From Ideonella aquatica (GTDB lineage: Bacteria; Pseudomonadota; Gammaproteobacteria; Burkholderiales; Burkholderiaceae_C), in the NCBI RefSeq assembly GCF_018069755.1, contig NZ_JAGQDE010000021.1, forward strand, positions 1-64,000: 64,000 nucleotides of DNA, written 5' to 3'. Position numbers and translations under genes: made by a program. Below, in pieces: positions 23,799 through 34,058 of the stretch (position 1 is its first letter; every line of letters starts with the position of its first letter). Below the pieces are notes generated by a model, which was given only the letters and a program-made list of their open reading frames with translations, was not told where the DNA came from and did no database searches.

Positions 23799-24635
23799 TC
23801 AGGCCAGGCCCAGCCGGCGGCAGATCTCCAGCACGGTGGCCGACTGGTTCATCGTGTAGAAGTGCAGCCCGGGCACGCCCTGGGCGCGCAGGCGTTCGCA
23901 CAGCGCGGTCACCACATCCAGTCCGAAGGCCTTGATGCTGGCGCTGTCGTCGCCAAAGCTCTGCAGCCGCAGGCGCACCCAGCGCGGCACGTCGGCGCCG
24001 CAGTTGTCGGCAAAGCGCAGGATGCCGCTGGCATTGGTGATCGGCATGATGCCGGGCACCACCGGGATGTCGGCGCCCAGCGCGCGGGTCTCGTCGACGA
24101 AGCGGAAGTAGGCGTCGGCGTTGAAGAAGAACTGCGTCACTGCGCCGCTGGCGCCGGCCTTCACCTTGGCCACGTAGGCCTGCAGGTCGGCCTGTGGGCT
24201 CTTCGCCTGCGGGTGAGTCTCGGGGTAGGCGGCCACCTCGATGTGGAAGTGGTCGCCGGTCTCGGCGCGGATGAAGGCCACCAGGTCGCTGGCATAGCGG
24301 AACTCGCCAAAGCCGCCATAGCCGCTGGGCAGGTCGCCGCGCAGCGCGACGATGCGCTTCAGGCCCATGCCCCGGAACAGCGCCAGCTTCTCGCGCACCG
24401 AGTCGCGTGTGGCGCCAATGCAGGTGAAGTGCGAGGCGCCCTGGCGGCCCTCGTCCAGGATGGCCTGCACCGCCTGCAGCGTGCCGTCCTGCGTGCTGCC
24501 GCCGGCGCCATAGGTCACCGAGCAGAACAGCGGGTCCAGCGCGTAGAGCTGCTGACGCACGGTGGCCAGCTTGGTCACGCCCTCGGGCGTCTTGGGCGGG
24601 AAGAATTCCAGGCTGATCGGGAAATCGGGGTTCAT
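23799..24635 (-). CDS. metF: 5,10-methylenetetrahydrofolate reductase MetF
   Basis: MetF (278 residues) reduces methylene-tetrahydrofolate to methyl-tetrahydrofolate using FAD and NADH, supplying methyl groups for methionine. The beta-alpha barrel shows SLEFFPPKT with the catalytic Glu near 10, SVTYGAGGST, CIGATRDSV, RIVALRGD and QFFFNAD. The start at 24635 (MNPDFPISLEFF) is the family start. It is the last gene of ahcY-tlyA-metF, under the SAH riboswitch, which fits its role in the methyl cycle. Confidence 0.93.
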   Translation of the reverse strand: MNPDFPISLEFFPPKTPEGVTKLATVRQQLYALDPLFCSVTYGAGGSTQDGTLQAVQAILDEGRQGASHFTCIGATRDSVREKLALFRGMGLKRIVALRGDLPSGYGGFGEFRYASDLVAFIRAETGDHFHIEVAAYPETHPQAKSPQADLQAYVAKVKAGASGAVTQFFFNADAYFRFVDETRALGADIPVVPGIMPITNASGILRFADNCGADVPRWVRLRLQSFGDDSASIKAFGLDVVTALCERLRAQGVPGLHFYTMNQSATVLEICRRLGLA

Positions 24636-24654
24636 CGTGTCTGTGCTCCAGGGT

Positions 24655-25410
24655 TCAGGCACGTTGCGCCTGAACGAAAAACTCGCGGTTGCCGTCACCG
24701 CCGGTGACCGGGCTGTCCATCCAGGCCTGCACCACCAGACCGCATGACTCGCAGGCCTTGCGCAGGCGCCGCTCGACGTGCGGGTAGGACGCGGCGTCCT
24801 TCACCAGGCCCTTCTTGTTGATCTCGGCTGGCTGCAGCTCAAACTGCGGCTTGACCAGCATCAGCAGCGTGCCGCCCGGCGCCAGCAGCGGCGCCAGTGC
24901 CGGCAGCACCAGGGTCAGCGAAATGAAGGACAGGTCGCCGGTGATCAGGTCAAAGCCCGCCGCCGGGGCCTGCGGCCCCAGATCGGCCCGGCTCAGCTGG
25001 CGCGCATTGACGCCCTCGAAGGCGTGCACGCGCTCATCGGCGGCCAAGCGCGGGTGCAGCTGACCGTGGCCGACGTCCACGCCAAACACCTGCGCGCAGC
25101 CGGCGGCCAGCAGCACATCGGTGAAGCCGCCGGTGCTCTGCCCCACGTCCAGCGCCACCGCGCCGGCCAGGTCCAGCGCGGTGGTGCGCAGCGCGCCTTC
25201 CAGCTTGAGCCCGCCGCGTGACACCCAGCGCAGCTCGGCGTCGTCGGTGACCTCGAGTTGGCAGTCGGCGGGCAGCTCGTCGCCCGCCTTCTTCGGCACC
25301 AGCCAGCCCCTGGGCCCCAGCCAGCGCACAGCGCCGCGCTCGATCAGCCGCTGCGCGGCCGAACGGCTCGGGGCCAGACCTTGCTGGACCAGCAGCTGGT
25401 CGGCACGCAT
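24655..25410 (-). CDS. tlyA: TlyA-family rRNA methyltransferase
   Basis: A 251-residue protein with an N-terminal S4 RNA-binding domain (MRADQLLVQQGLAPSRSAAQ, about 1-60) and an FtsJ-like methyltransferase domain (DVGQSTGGFTDVLL, DLSFISLTLVLPAL, LVKPQFEL). TlyA enzymes 2'-O-methylate cytidines in 16S and/or 23S rRNA; the same family has been called hemolysin A. It sits between ahcY and metF, four bases after the ahcY start-side neighbour ends, and shares their riboswitch-controlled transcript. Confidence 0.88.
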   Translation of the reverse strand: MRADQLLVQQGLAPSRSAAQRLIERGAVRWLGPRGWLVPKKAGDELPADCQLEVTDDAELRWVSRGGLKLEGALRTTALDLAGAVALDVGQSTGGFTDVLLAAGCAQVFGVDVGHGQLHPRLAADERVHAFEGVNARQLSRADLGPQAPAAGFDLITGDLSFISLTLVLPALAPLLAPGGTLLMLVKPQFELQPAEINKKGLVKDAASYPHVERRLRKACESCGLVVQAWMDSPVTGGDGNREFFVQAQRA

Positions 25411-25414
25411 CGGG

Positions 25415-26848
<1,434 letters not shown>

Positions 26849-26953
26849 GGAGGCAGTCCTTCGGTTCGGCGTGGAACGAGAACCCGCCGCGCGACGGACA
26901 GCAACCCATGACAGGAGAGACTTCAGACTCACCCACGGTCGGCCAGACGCGAT

Positions 26954-27040
26954 GCGGGTGAGCGCCGTTGCAATATGAAGATTCCGAGCCTGGGGTCGGC
27001 CATCTCATGGCGGCTGACCTTGCAACGCTCCTCGGAATCC
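26954..27040 (-). promoter_or_regulatory. SAH riboswitch in the ahcY leader
   Basis: The minus strand reads ATTCCGAGGAGCGTTGCAA, then an inner stem, then CCCAGGCTCGGAAT, then AACGGCGCTCACC. This is the SAH riboswitch consensus: CCGAG pairs with CTCGG, while the GGAGCG segment pairs with the CGCTC in the downstream AACGGCGCTC to form the pseudoknot. SAH binding turns expression on. It lies about 105 bases before the ahcY start and should control ahcY-tlyA-metF. Confidence 0.92.
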
Positions 27041-27044
27041 CGTG

Positions 27045-27050
27045 ATTCTA
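27045..27050 (-). promoter_or_regulatory. Likely -10 box for ahcY
   Basis: TAGAAT on the minus strand ends five bases before the first paired base region of the riboswitch, so transcription would start at about the riboswitch 5' end. A good -35 box at 17 bases was not found because the space is taken by the upstream terminator hairpin. Confidence 0.45.
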
Positions 27051-27051
27051 G

Positions 27052-27076
27052 CGAAAGCGGCGCCCGCAGGCGCCGC
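27052..27076 (-). terminator. Hairpin terminator after ppk2
   Basis: GCGGCGCC (27057-27064) and GGCGCCGC (27069-27076) form an 8-bp perfect stem with a four-base loop, followed on the minus strand by TTTCGC. It is 33 bases beyond the ppk2 stop and separates that gene from ahcY. Confidence 0.65.
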
Positions 27077-27108
27077 AATAGCCGGGCTCAGGGCCCGTAT
27101 TTCACGCT

Positions 27109-28245
27109 TCAGCCCGCATTCGACGAGGCCAGCTGGTCGTCGCCCACGCTGGGCACCAGCGAGGGGCGGCCGACGATCAGCGGGTCGACCGCGCCCATGT
27201 CCTGCAGGTTCTTGCGGCCGTAGGGCAGGCGGTGCAGCACATAGCGCATGGCGTTCAGGCGCGCGCGTTTCTTGCAGTCGCTCTTGATCACCGTCCAGGG
27301 CGCATCCGAGGTGTCGCAGTGCAGGAACATCGCTTCCTTGGCGCGGGTGTAGTCCTCCCACTTGTCCAGGCTGGCCTTGTCGATCGGGCTGAGCTTCCAC
27401 TGCTTGAGCGGGTGCATCTCGCGCTCCTTGAAGCGGCGGCGCTGCTCGGCGCGGCTGACCGAGAACCAGAACTTGAACAGGTGCACGCCCGAGCGCACCA
27501 GCTGGCGCTCGAACTCGGGCGCCTGGCGCAGGAACTCGTCGTACTCGTGCTGGGTGCAGAAACCCATCACCCGCTCGACACCCGAGCGGTTGTACCAGCT
27601 GCGGTCGAACAGCACGATCTCGCCCGCGGTGGGCAGGTGCTGGATGTAGCGCTGGAAGTACCACTGGCCGCGCTCGACCTCGCTGGGTTTTTCCAGCGCC
27701 ACGACGCGCGCACCGCGGGGGTTGAGGTGCTCCATGAAGCGCTTGATCGTGCCGCCCTTGCCGGCGGCGTCGCGGCCCTCAAAGACGATCACCACCCGCT
27801 GGCCGGTTTCCTTGACCCAGGCCTGCAGCTTGAGCAGCTCGACCTGCAGGTTGTACTTTTGCTTCTCGTAGCTCTTGCGTGACAGCAGGTTCTTGTACGG
27901 GTAGGCGCCGTCGCGCCAGCCGGCGGCCAGCTCCAGGTCGGGGTCGGCGCCGGGGGTCTTGACGCGCGCTGGCTTGGCCAGCACCTGGCGCAGCGCCTTG
28001 CGGTCGTCGGGCGAGGCGCCGTCGAGCAGCGCCTTGACTTTGGACAGCACCTCGGACTCGGGCGCGCCGGAGCTGGCGACCCGCTGGATCACCTCGGCCT
28101 GCACGATCTGCTTGGCGCGGGTGGATTCGGCGGCGCTGTAGTTGCGGCGGCCGGCGGCGGTCTTGCGGGGGGTCACGTCGCCGTCGCTGGCGCGGCGCGG
28201 GCGTTGGGCGGCAGGGGCTTTCTTGGTCGGGGTGCGGGTGGCCAT
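27109..28245 (-). CDS. ppk2: Polyphosphate kinase 2 (PPK2 family)
   Basis: A 378-residue kinase that transfers phosphate between polyphosphate and nucleoside di- or monophosphates. The first 100 residues are a basic, lysine/alanine-rich extension (TRTPTKKAPAAQRPRR). The PPK2 domain begins near 125 with YEKQKYNLQVELLKLQAW, Walker A-type GRDAAGKGGTIKRF near 159-172, lid motif and Walker B-like LFDRSWYNRSGVERVMGF. All motifs are present. The start at 28245 gives MATRTPTKK; in-frame sequence upstream is long but not family-like. It is divergent from the HAD gene. Confidence 0.9.
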   Translation of the reverse strand: MATRTPTKKAPAAQRPRRASDGDVTPRKTAAGRRNYSAAESTRAKQIVQAEVIQRVASSGAPESEVLSKVKALLDGASPDDRKALRQVLAKPARVKTPGADPDLELAAGWRDGAYPYKNLLSRKSYEKQKYNLQVELLKLQAWVKETGQRVVIVFEGRDAAGKGGTIKRFMEHLNPRGARVVALEKPSEVERGQWYFQRYIQHLPTAGEIVLFDRSWYNRSGVERVMGFCTQHEYDEFLRQAPEFERQLVRSGVHLFKFWFSVSRAEQRRRFKEREMHPLKQWKLSPIDKASLDKWEDYTRAKEAMFLHCDTSDAPWTVIKSDCKKRARLNAMRYVLHRLPYGRKNLQDMGAVDPLIVGRPSLVPSVGDDQLASSNAG

Positions 28246-28344
28246 GATGGATCGTCGAGGGTCACTGGAACAGTCGATGATGGAACGATGGCGTTTGGGT
28301 GACTTGAGCCGCATCAAGCTTTGGCGGCCATGGGACACTGCGGC

Positions 28345-29139
28345 ATGGATTCCTGCCGCTGGGACGAGGCCCCGGGCGCTGCGCTGGCCGCGGTGCGTGG
28401 CGTGCTGACCGACATCGACGACACCCTGACGCGCGACGGCGCGATCGAGCCCGCCGCGCTGGCCGCGCTGCAGGCGCTGGCCGACGCCGGACTGCCCTGC
28501 ATCGCCATCACCGGCCGCCCGGCCGGCTGGAGTGAACCCTTTGCAATGGCCTGGCCGGTGGCCGCGATCGTTGCGGAGAACGGCGCGGTGATGCTGCGCC
28601 GCGACGGCGCGCAGCTGCACCATGACTTCACGCAGGACGCGGCCACCCGTGCTGCCAACGCGCAGCGCCTGGCCGCCTGCGCCGCCGAGGTGCTGGCCCG
28701 CGTGAGCGGCGCCACGCTGGCGCGCGACAGCGCCGGCCGGCTGACCGACATCGCTGTCGACCACAGCGAATTCGCCCACCTGGACGAGGCGCAGATCGCC
28801 CAGGTGGTGGCGGTGATGCAGGCGCACGGCCTGACCGCCACCGTCAGCTCGATCCACGTCAACGGCTGGATCGGCGCGCACAGCAAGTGGACCGCGGCGG
28901 CCTGGGCGGTGCAGACCGCGCTGGGCCGGGTGTTCGATCCGGCCGAGTGGCTTTACGTGGGCGACTCCACCAACGACCAGACCATGTTCCAGCAGATGCC
29001 GCTGAGCGTGGGCGTGGCCAACATCGCGCGCTTCTGGCCCCAGCTGCAGCACCGGCCGCGCTGGGTCACGCGCGGCGAGCGCGGGCAGGGCTTTGCCGAG
29101 GTGGTGACGCGGCTGCTTCAGGCCAGGCCCAGGAACTGA
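28345..29139 (+). CDS. HAD-superfamily hydrolase, type IIB (Cof/SPP-like)
   Basis: A 264-residue phosphatase. HAD motif I is GVLTDIDDTLTR with nucleophile Asp near 25; motif II AITGRPAG (Thr near 60); a IIB-type cap lies between about 85 and 185; motif III is the Lys in HSKWTAAA near 190; motif IV is YVGDSTNDQTMF (GDSxND). Cof-type enzymes dephosphorylate sugar phosphates or nucleotides such as FMN; the substrate cannot be told. The start at 28345 is preferred; an ATG at 28330 is possible. Its end overlaps the opposite-strand glycosylase gene by 22 bases. Confidence 0.85.
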   Translation: MDSCRWDEAPGAALAAVRGVLTDIDDTLTRDGAIEPAALAALQALADAGLPCIAITGRPAGWSEPFAMAWPVAAIVAENGAVMLRRDGAQLHHDFTQDAATRAANAQRLAACAAEVLARVSGATLARDSAGRLTDIAVDHSEFAHLDEAQIAQVVAVMQAHGLTATVSSIHVNGWIGAHSKWTAAAWAVQTALGRVFDPAEWLYVGDSTNDQTMFQQMPLSVGVANIARFWPQLQHRPRWVTRGERGQGFAEVVTRLLQARPRN

Positions 29140-30203
29140 GCGATGCGCTGCAGCTCGTCGTCGAGCGCCGCGGTGAAGCCGGCGCCCCGCGGGCGCTTGG
29201 CCACGTAGCCCAGGTCCGGCTGCAGCCGGCCGTCCTGCACCGCCAGGTTGCCCCAGCCGATCACCTGGTTGTGCCACAGCATCGGCAGCGCGTAGTAGCC
29301 GCGCTCGCGTTTCGGGGCGGGGGTGTAGGCCTCGAAGCGGTAGGCCCAGCCCCAGAGGCGCTCGAAGCGCGGGCGGTCCCAGACGATGGGGTCAAAGGGT
29401 GCCAGCAGGCGCAGCGACTCGTCCGGCGCCCAGCGGCGCGCCGCCGGGTTCTCGCCGGCCGGCCAGAACCAGCGCGTGCCCTCGACCTCGGCCGAGGCCA
29501 GACGCGCCTTGGCGCGGCGCAGCGCGGCTGCCCGCTCGGCCTGCCACTGCGGCGCGCCGAACACCAGCCGGGCCACCAGGTGGCTCAGTGTGGTGGCCGG
29601 CAGCGGCGCGTACTTGCCCACCACCACATCGACCAGCGCATCCATCGCCGCGGCCGGGTCTTCATGAGGCGGCGTGGCCGGTCGCGCCGCGTACAGCCGG
29701 ATGCCGCCCTCGCGCCGCGCCACCCGCAGCAGGCCGCGGTAGTGCATGCCGTCGAGCAGCTGCGTGCTGGCGTTGGACGAGCCGCCAAACCAGTTGCGGG
29801 TCTTGCCGTGCTGGAACTGCGCGTCCACCTCGCGCGGGTGCACCACGCCGCGCTCCTGCACGAAGGCCAGCACCTCGCGGGCCTGCGTCCAGCGGCTGGC
29901 CGGCCAGGCCTGGCGTGCCTCGCGCGGGTGCATCAACGCGTGCAGCGCGGGCGTCACAAAGCCGTAGTTGATGAAGAAGTCTTCCTCCACCTTCAGCCGC
30001 GGGTAGCGCTGCTCCAGATCGCCCGCGCGGTAGTCGCTGACGCGGTGGCGCAGCGTCAGGTCCTGGGCGCGGGCCGGGGCGCGGATCGGGTCGGCCTGCA
30101 CGAAGCCCAGGCGCTTGAGGGCGGCGGGCAGCGTGGTCGGGCGACCCAGGCTGCGGGCGATCGCGTAGCGGGTCAGGTCGTCGAGCGTGGGCGTGGCGGG
30201 CAT
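29118..30203 (-). CDS. YcaQ/AlkX-type winged-helix DNA glycosylase (HTH_42 family)
   Basis: A 361-residue member of the HTH_42 family. E. coli YcaQ (AlkX) is a DNA glycosylase that unhooks interstrand crosslinks; relatives use a Q-x-D or Q-x-Q catalytic motif. Here GFVQADPIRAPARAQDLTL (about 33-51) keeps Q-x-D. Three winged-helix domains and a beta-barrel with WDRPRFERLWGWAYRFEAY and KRERGYYALPMLW are visible. The start at 30203 gives MPATPTLDDL; upstream sequence is not family-like. It converges on the HAD gene and diverges from the Nudix gene by 38 bases. Confidence 0.8.
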   Translation of the reverse strand: MPATPTLDDLTRYAIARSLGRPTTLPAALKRLGFVQADPIRAPARAQDLTLRHRVSDYRAGDLEQRYPRLKVEEDFFINYGFVTPALHALMHPREARQAWPASRWTQAREVLAFVQERGVVHPREVDAQFQHGKTRNWFGGSSNASTQLLDGMHYRGLLRVARREGGIRLYAARPATPPHEDPAAAMDALVDVVVGKYAPLPATTLSHLVARLVFGAPQWQAERAAALRRAKARLASAEVEGTRWFWPAGENPAARRWAPDESLRLLAPFDPIVWDRPRFERLWGWAYRFEAYTPAPKRERGYYALPMLWHNQVIGWGNLAVQDGRLQPDLGYVAKRPRGAGFTAALDDELQRIAQFLGLA

Positions 30204-30241
30204 GGCCGGCAGGATAGCGGCGCGGCGGCTATCCTCGCCCC

Positions 30242-30904
30242 ATGGACAACACCGGCCCCGAGACCCGCGCGCTGTGGCAGGCCCGCCTGCAAGCGGCCGG
30301 CGCACGCGCGCTGCCCGAGGAGGGCCGGCGCCGGGCCGCCGTGGCCCTGGCGGTGGTGGAGGCCGGCCACGGCGCCGATGCCGCCGGCCTGCCCGCCCAC
30401 GCGCAGTGGCAGACCGCCCCGGCGCTGCTGCTGACCCGCCGCGCCGCCCACCTGCGCGCCCATGCCGGCCAGTGGGCCCTGCCGGGTGGCCGCCTGGACG
30501 CCGGCGAGACGCCCGAGCAGGCCGCGCTGCGCGAGCTGCACGAGGAGGTGGGCCTGGCCTTGCCTGCCGACGCCGTGCTGGGCCGCCTGGACGACTACGC
30601 CACCCGCAGCGGCTACGTCATCACGCCGGTGCTGGTGTGGGCCGGCGCCGCGCTGGATGCCCGCGCGAACCCCGACGAGGTGGCCAGCCTGCACCGCATC
30701 CCGGTGGCCGAGCTGCTGCGCCCCGACGCGCCGCTGCTCAACCAGACCCCGCATGGCGAGCACCCGGCGTTGCGCATGCCGATCGGCCACAGCTGGATCG
30801 CTGCGCCCACCGGCGCCTTCCTGTACCAGTTCGCGCAGTGGTGCCTGCGCGGCGAGGCCACGCGGGTGGCCCACTTCGACCAGCCGCGCTTTGCTTGGCA
30901 GTAG
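30242..30904 (+). CDS. Nudix hydrolase (CoA pyrophosphatase-like)
   Basis: A 220-residue protein with a full Nudix box, GGRLDAGETPEQAALRELHE followed by EVGL (about 81-104), the Mg-binding helix that hydrolyses nucleoside-diphosphate derivatives. The preceding LLLTRRAAHLRAHAGQWALPGG is the pattern of the NudL/CoA pyrophosphatase group, which cleaves coenzyme A. The substrate remains inference. It lies 38 bases from the divergent AlkX-like gene and 69 bases before purT. Confidence 0.85.
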   Translation: MDNTGPETRALWQARLQAAGARALPEEGRRRAAVALAVVEAGHGADAAGLPAHAQWQTAPALLLTRRAAHLRAHAGQWALPGGRLDAGETPEQAALRELHEEVGLALPADAVLGRLDDYATRSGYVITPVLVWAGAALDARANPDEVASLHRIPVAELLRPDAPLLNQTPHGEHPALRMPIGHSWIAAPTGAFLYQFAQWCLRGEATRVAHFDQPRFAWQ

Positions 30905-30973
30905 TCAACCGACCTGTCCGTTGGCGCTGCGACAATCCGGGTTTGTCACCCGCCACAGCTGGAATCCCGCCCC

Positions 30974-32191
30974 ATGACGACCCTCGGTACCCCCCTGTCC
31001 CCGTCCGCCACCCGCGTCATGCTGCTGGGCAGTGGCGAGCTCGGCAAGGAGGTGCTGATCGCGCTGCAGCGCCTGGGCGTCGAGACGATCGCCGTCGACC
31101 GCTACGACAACGCCCCCGGCCAGCAGGTGGCGCACCACGCGCGCACGATCACGATGAGCGACCCGGCCCAGCTGCGCGCGCTGATCGAGGCCGAGCGGCC
31201 GATGCTGGTGGTCCCCGAGATCGAGGCCATCGCCACCCAGGAGCTGGAGAAGCTCGAGGCCGAAGGCCTGGTGCGCGTCATCCCCACCGCCCGCGCCGCG
31301 CGCCTGACGATGGACCGCGAGGGCATCCGCCGCCTGGCCGCCGAAACCCTGCGCCTGCCCACCAGCCCCTACCGCTTCTGTGATTCGCTGGCCGAGCTGC
31401 AGGCGGCGATCGACGGCAGCGACGGCCAGCCGCCGATCGGCTACCCCTGCGTGGTCAAGCCGGTGATGAGCAGCTCGGGCAAGGGCCAGAGCAAGATCGA
31501 CACGCCGGCTGACGTGGCCGCCGCCTGGGACTACGCGATGGCCGGTGGCCGCGTGGCCAAGGGCCGCGTCATCGTCGAGGGCTTCATCGACTTCGACTTC
31601 GAGATCACGCTGCTGACCGTGCGCGCCTTGAATGCCAGCGGCGGCGTCGACACCCATTTCTGCGAGCCGGTCGGCCACAAGCAGGTGGCGGGCGACTATG
31701 TCGAGAGCTGGCAGCCGCAGCGCATGAGCGAGGCGGCGCTGGAGCGCTCGCGCCTGATCGCCGAGATGGTCACCGCTGACCTGGGCGGCCTGGGTCTGTT
31801 CGGCGTGGAGCTGTTCGTCCAGGGCGACCAGGTCTGGTTCAGCGAGGTCAGCCCGCGCCCGCACGACACCGGCCTGGTGACGCTGGTCACGCAGTGGCAG
31901 AGCGAGTTCGAGCTGCATGCCCGCGCCATCCTGGGCCTGCCGGTCGATACCTCGATGAAGAGCCCCGGCGCCAGTGCGGTGATCTACGGCGGCGTTGATG
32001 CGGCCGGCATCGTCTTTGACGGCGTGGCCGACGCGCTGGCGGTGCCGAACAGCGAGCTGCGCCTGTTCGGCAAGCCCGAGAGCTTCGTCAAGCGCCGCAT
32101 GGGCGTGGCGCTGGTGCACGACCAGGATGTCGACACCGCCCGGCAGCAGGCCAGGCTGGCGGCCGGCAAGGTCCGTCCGCGCCAGGCCTGA
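30974..32191 (+). CDS. purT: Formate-dependent phosphoribosylglycinamide formyltransferase PurT
   Basis: PurT (405 residues) uses ATP and formate to formylate GAR, the third step of purine synthesis, as a folate-independent alternative to PurN. The ATP-grasp protein shows [38 protein letters not shown] (ATP and phosphate loop, about 156-173), [31 protein letters not shown] (metal ligands near 280-290) and HDTGLVTL. It is complete. Confidence 0.95.
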   Translation: MTTLGTPLSPSATRVMLLGSGELGKEVLIALQRLGVETIAVDRYDNAPGQQVAHHARTITMSDPAQLRALIEAERPMLVVPEIEAIATQELEKLEAEGLVRVIPTARAARLTMDREGIRRLAAETLRLPTSPYRFCDSLAELQAAIDGSDGQPPIGYPCVVKPVMSSSGKGQSKIDTPADVAAAWDYAMAGGRVAKGRVIVEGFIDFDFEITLLTVRALNASGGVDTHFCEPVGHKQVAGDYVESWQPQRMSEAALERSRLIAEMVTADLGGLGLFGVELFVQGDQVWFSEVSPRPHDTGLVTLVTQWQSEFELHARAILGLPVDTSMKSPGASAVIYGGVDAAGIVFDGVADALAVPNSELRLFGKPESFVKRRMGVALVHDQDVDTARQQARLAAGKVRPRQA

Positions 32192-32232
32192 GCGGCTGGG
32201 CGCGGCCTCTTTTTCAACCAGGGAGCACACAC

Positions 32233-33198
32233 ATGAACAACTCGATCCTCAACCCCCGCCGTGCGCTGACGCTGCTGGCGCTGGCCAGCCTGACCGCGTG
32301 TGGTGGTGGCTCCAATGACCGCGACACGGCGCCGTTGGTCCTTGATCTGGCGATCACCGACGCCAATGCCGACGATGTCGCCCGCGTCGGTCTGGCCAGC
32401 ACGGCGGTGGGCCCGCTGGCCGCCAACCTGGGCACCGGCCTGGGCGCCGCGGGCTCGGCCAGCCAGGTGGTGGCCCTGGTCAGCCGCCGGGCGCAGGCGC
32501 TGGGCCTGAAGGCTGCGTCACGCGTGCAGCCGCAGGCCGCCGCGGTGGTTGATTGCGCGGTGTCCGGGTCGGTCAGCGTGAACTTCAACGACAGCAACGC
32601 CAACGGCCTGTTCGATGCCGCCGGCGAGTCGATCAGCGTGTCGGCCAGCGCCTGCAACGACGGGAGTGGCTTCACGCTCAACGGCAGCTTCACGATGACG
32701 CTGGACAGCTTCACCGATGCCCGCAACTTCGGCTTCACGATGGCCTTCGCCAACCTGCAGACCACCACCACCGAGGGCTCGGTGCGCCTGGGTGGCGACC
32801 TCGCGGTGCAGCTGAGCGGGGGCAATACGCTGGATCTGCGCGCGGCGATGATTGCGTTGCAGGCCTCGTACAGCGGCGCCAGTTACCAGTTCGAGCTGGG
32901 TGACTATGTGGCCCACGTGGTGGACCGCGGCGATGCCGCCGTGCAGCGCGTCAGCGGCACCTTCCGGGGCACTGGCCTGGACAACCACCAGGTGCGCGTC
33001 ACCACGCCGGTCGACGTGGTCCAGCGCTACGCCGACGACTACCCGTCGGCCGGCACGATGAAGTTCGTTGGCGACGCGGGCTCGGCGCTGAAGGTCGACG
33101 CGCTCAATGCCACGCAGGCCCGCCTGTCGGTCGACGCCAATGGCGACGGTGCCTACGAGACCGTGCGCACCGTCCTCTGGGCCGACCTGGACCGCTGA
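32233..33198 (+). CDS. Putative lipoprotein of unknown function
   Basis: A 321-residue protein with an N-terminal signal ending in lipobox LTAC (Cys near 22) followed by GGGSND, so it is probably lipid-anchored in the envelope. The rest is Ala/Gly/Ser/Asp-rich and beta-prone. Two Asp-rich calcium-loop-like stretches are visible, DSNANGLFDAAGE (about 118-130) and DANGDGAYETV near the end, similar to dockerin or EF-hand-like loops. No family is recognised. It lies 41 bases after purT but with its own ribosome binding site (AGGGAG). Confidence 0.65.
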   Translation: MNNSILNPRRALTLLALASLTACGGGSNDRDTAPLVLDLAITDANADDVARVGLASTAVGPLAANLGTGLGAAGSASQVVALVSRRAQALGLKAASRVQPQAAAVVDCAVSGSVSVNFNDSNANGLFDAAGESISVSASACNDGSGFTLNGSFTMTLDSFTDARNFGFTMAFANLQTTTTEGSVRLGGDLAVQLSGGNTLDLRAAMIALQASYSGASYQFELGDYVAHVVDRGDAAVQRVSGTFRGTGLDNHQVRVTTPVDVVQRYADDYPSAGTMKFVGDAGSALKVDALNATQARLSVDANGDGAYETVRTVLWADLDR

Positions 33199-33245
33199 GC
33201 GACAATACCGGCCTCGCGCCCGCCGGGCGCCGGTATTCCCCGCCC

Positions 33246-34049
33246 ATGTCCACTGAACACCCGCAGCCCGGCGACAGCGCGTCGCCGGTCGAGCCGCCCG
33301 CCGCCGTCACGCCCGCCGAGGCCGTCCATGAGGCCGTCCAAGGGGACGTCCATGAGGTCGTCGATGAGCGCGTCAGCGAGGCCGCCTCGGCGGTCCTGAC
33401 CGAGGCCGCCGAGGCGCCCGCGCCGCAGGCCCCGAAGGCGCCCGAGATGAGCCTGAACGCCTGCACGCGCGAGCTGCGCCAGCGCTTCCCGGCGCTGTTC
33501 GGCGACCAGGCGCGGCCGATCAAGCTGCGCATCCAGGCCGACATCCAGCAGCGCGCGCCGGGCGTGTTCACGAAGAAGGCGCTGTCGATCTTTCTGCACC
33601 GCCACACCACGCACACCAGCTACCTGCTGGCGCTGGCCAAGGCCACGCACCGCTACGACCTGGACGGCCAGCCTGCCGGTGAGCTCACCGAGGAACACCG
33701 CCAGGCCGCGCGCGACGAACTGGCGCGCCGCAAGGCCATCGTCCAGGAGCGGCGGGCGGCCGAGGACGACGCCCGTCGGCAGCGTTTCTCGCTGGTGCGC
33801 GACTATGAGCACACCACGCTGACCAAGGCGAACTTCTGTGCCCTCAAGGGCATCGCCGAGGACCAGCTCGATGGCCTGCTGGCCACGATCCGCGCCGAGA
33901 TCGCCGCCTGGGAAGCCCAGCGACCGCCGGCCCCGCCGCGGCCGGAGCGGCGCGACGGCCGCGACGACCGTCGTGGTCCGCGCGGTGAATCTCGCGGGCC
34001 GGGCGGACCCCGCGGCCGTGGGCCACGTGGCGGCGCGCCACGCGGCTGA
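33246..34049 (+). CDS. proQ: ProQ/FinO-family RNA chaperone
   Basis: A 267-residue RNA-binding protein. The N-terminal 65 residues are acidic and low-complexity (EAVHEAVQGDVHEVVDERV). The FinO/ProQ domain (about 70-180) shows CTRELRQRFPALFG, RPIKLRIQADI, FTKKALSIFLHRHTTHTSYL and YDLDGQPAGELTEEHR, the RNA-binding concave face. A linker then leads to an Arg/Gly-rich tail (RGPRGESRGPGGPRGRG) likely to bind RNA nonspecifically. ProQ proteins bind sRNAs and 3' ends of mRNAs. The tail differs from the Tudor-like domain of E. coli ProQ. Confidence 0.88.
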   Translation: MSTEHPQPGDSASPVEPPAAVTPAEAVHEAVQGDVHEVVDERVSEAASAVLTEAAEAPAPQAPKAPEMSLNACTRELRQRFPALFGDQARPIKLRIQADIQQRAPGVFTKKALSIFLHRHTTHTSYLLALAKATHRYDLDGQPAGELTEEHRQAARDELARRKAIVQERRAAEDDARRQRFSLVRDYEHTTLTKANFCALKGIAEDQLDGLLATIRAEIAAWEAQRPPAPPRPERRDGRDDRRGPRGESRGPGGPRGRGPRGGAPRG

Positions 34050-34058
34050 GGCCGCCGC

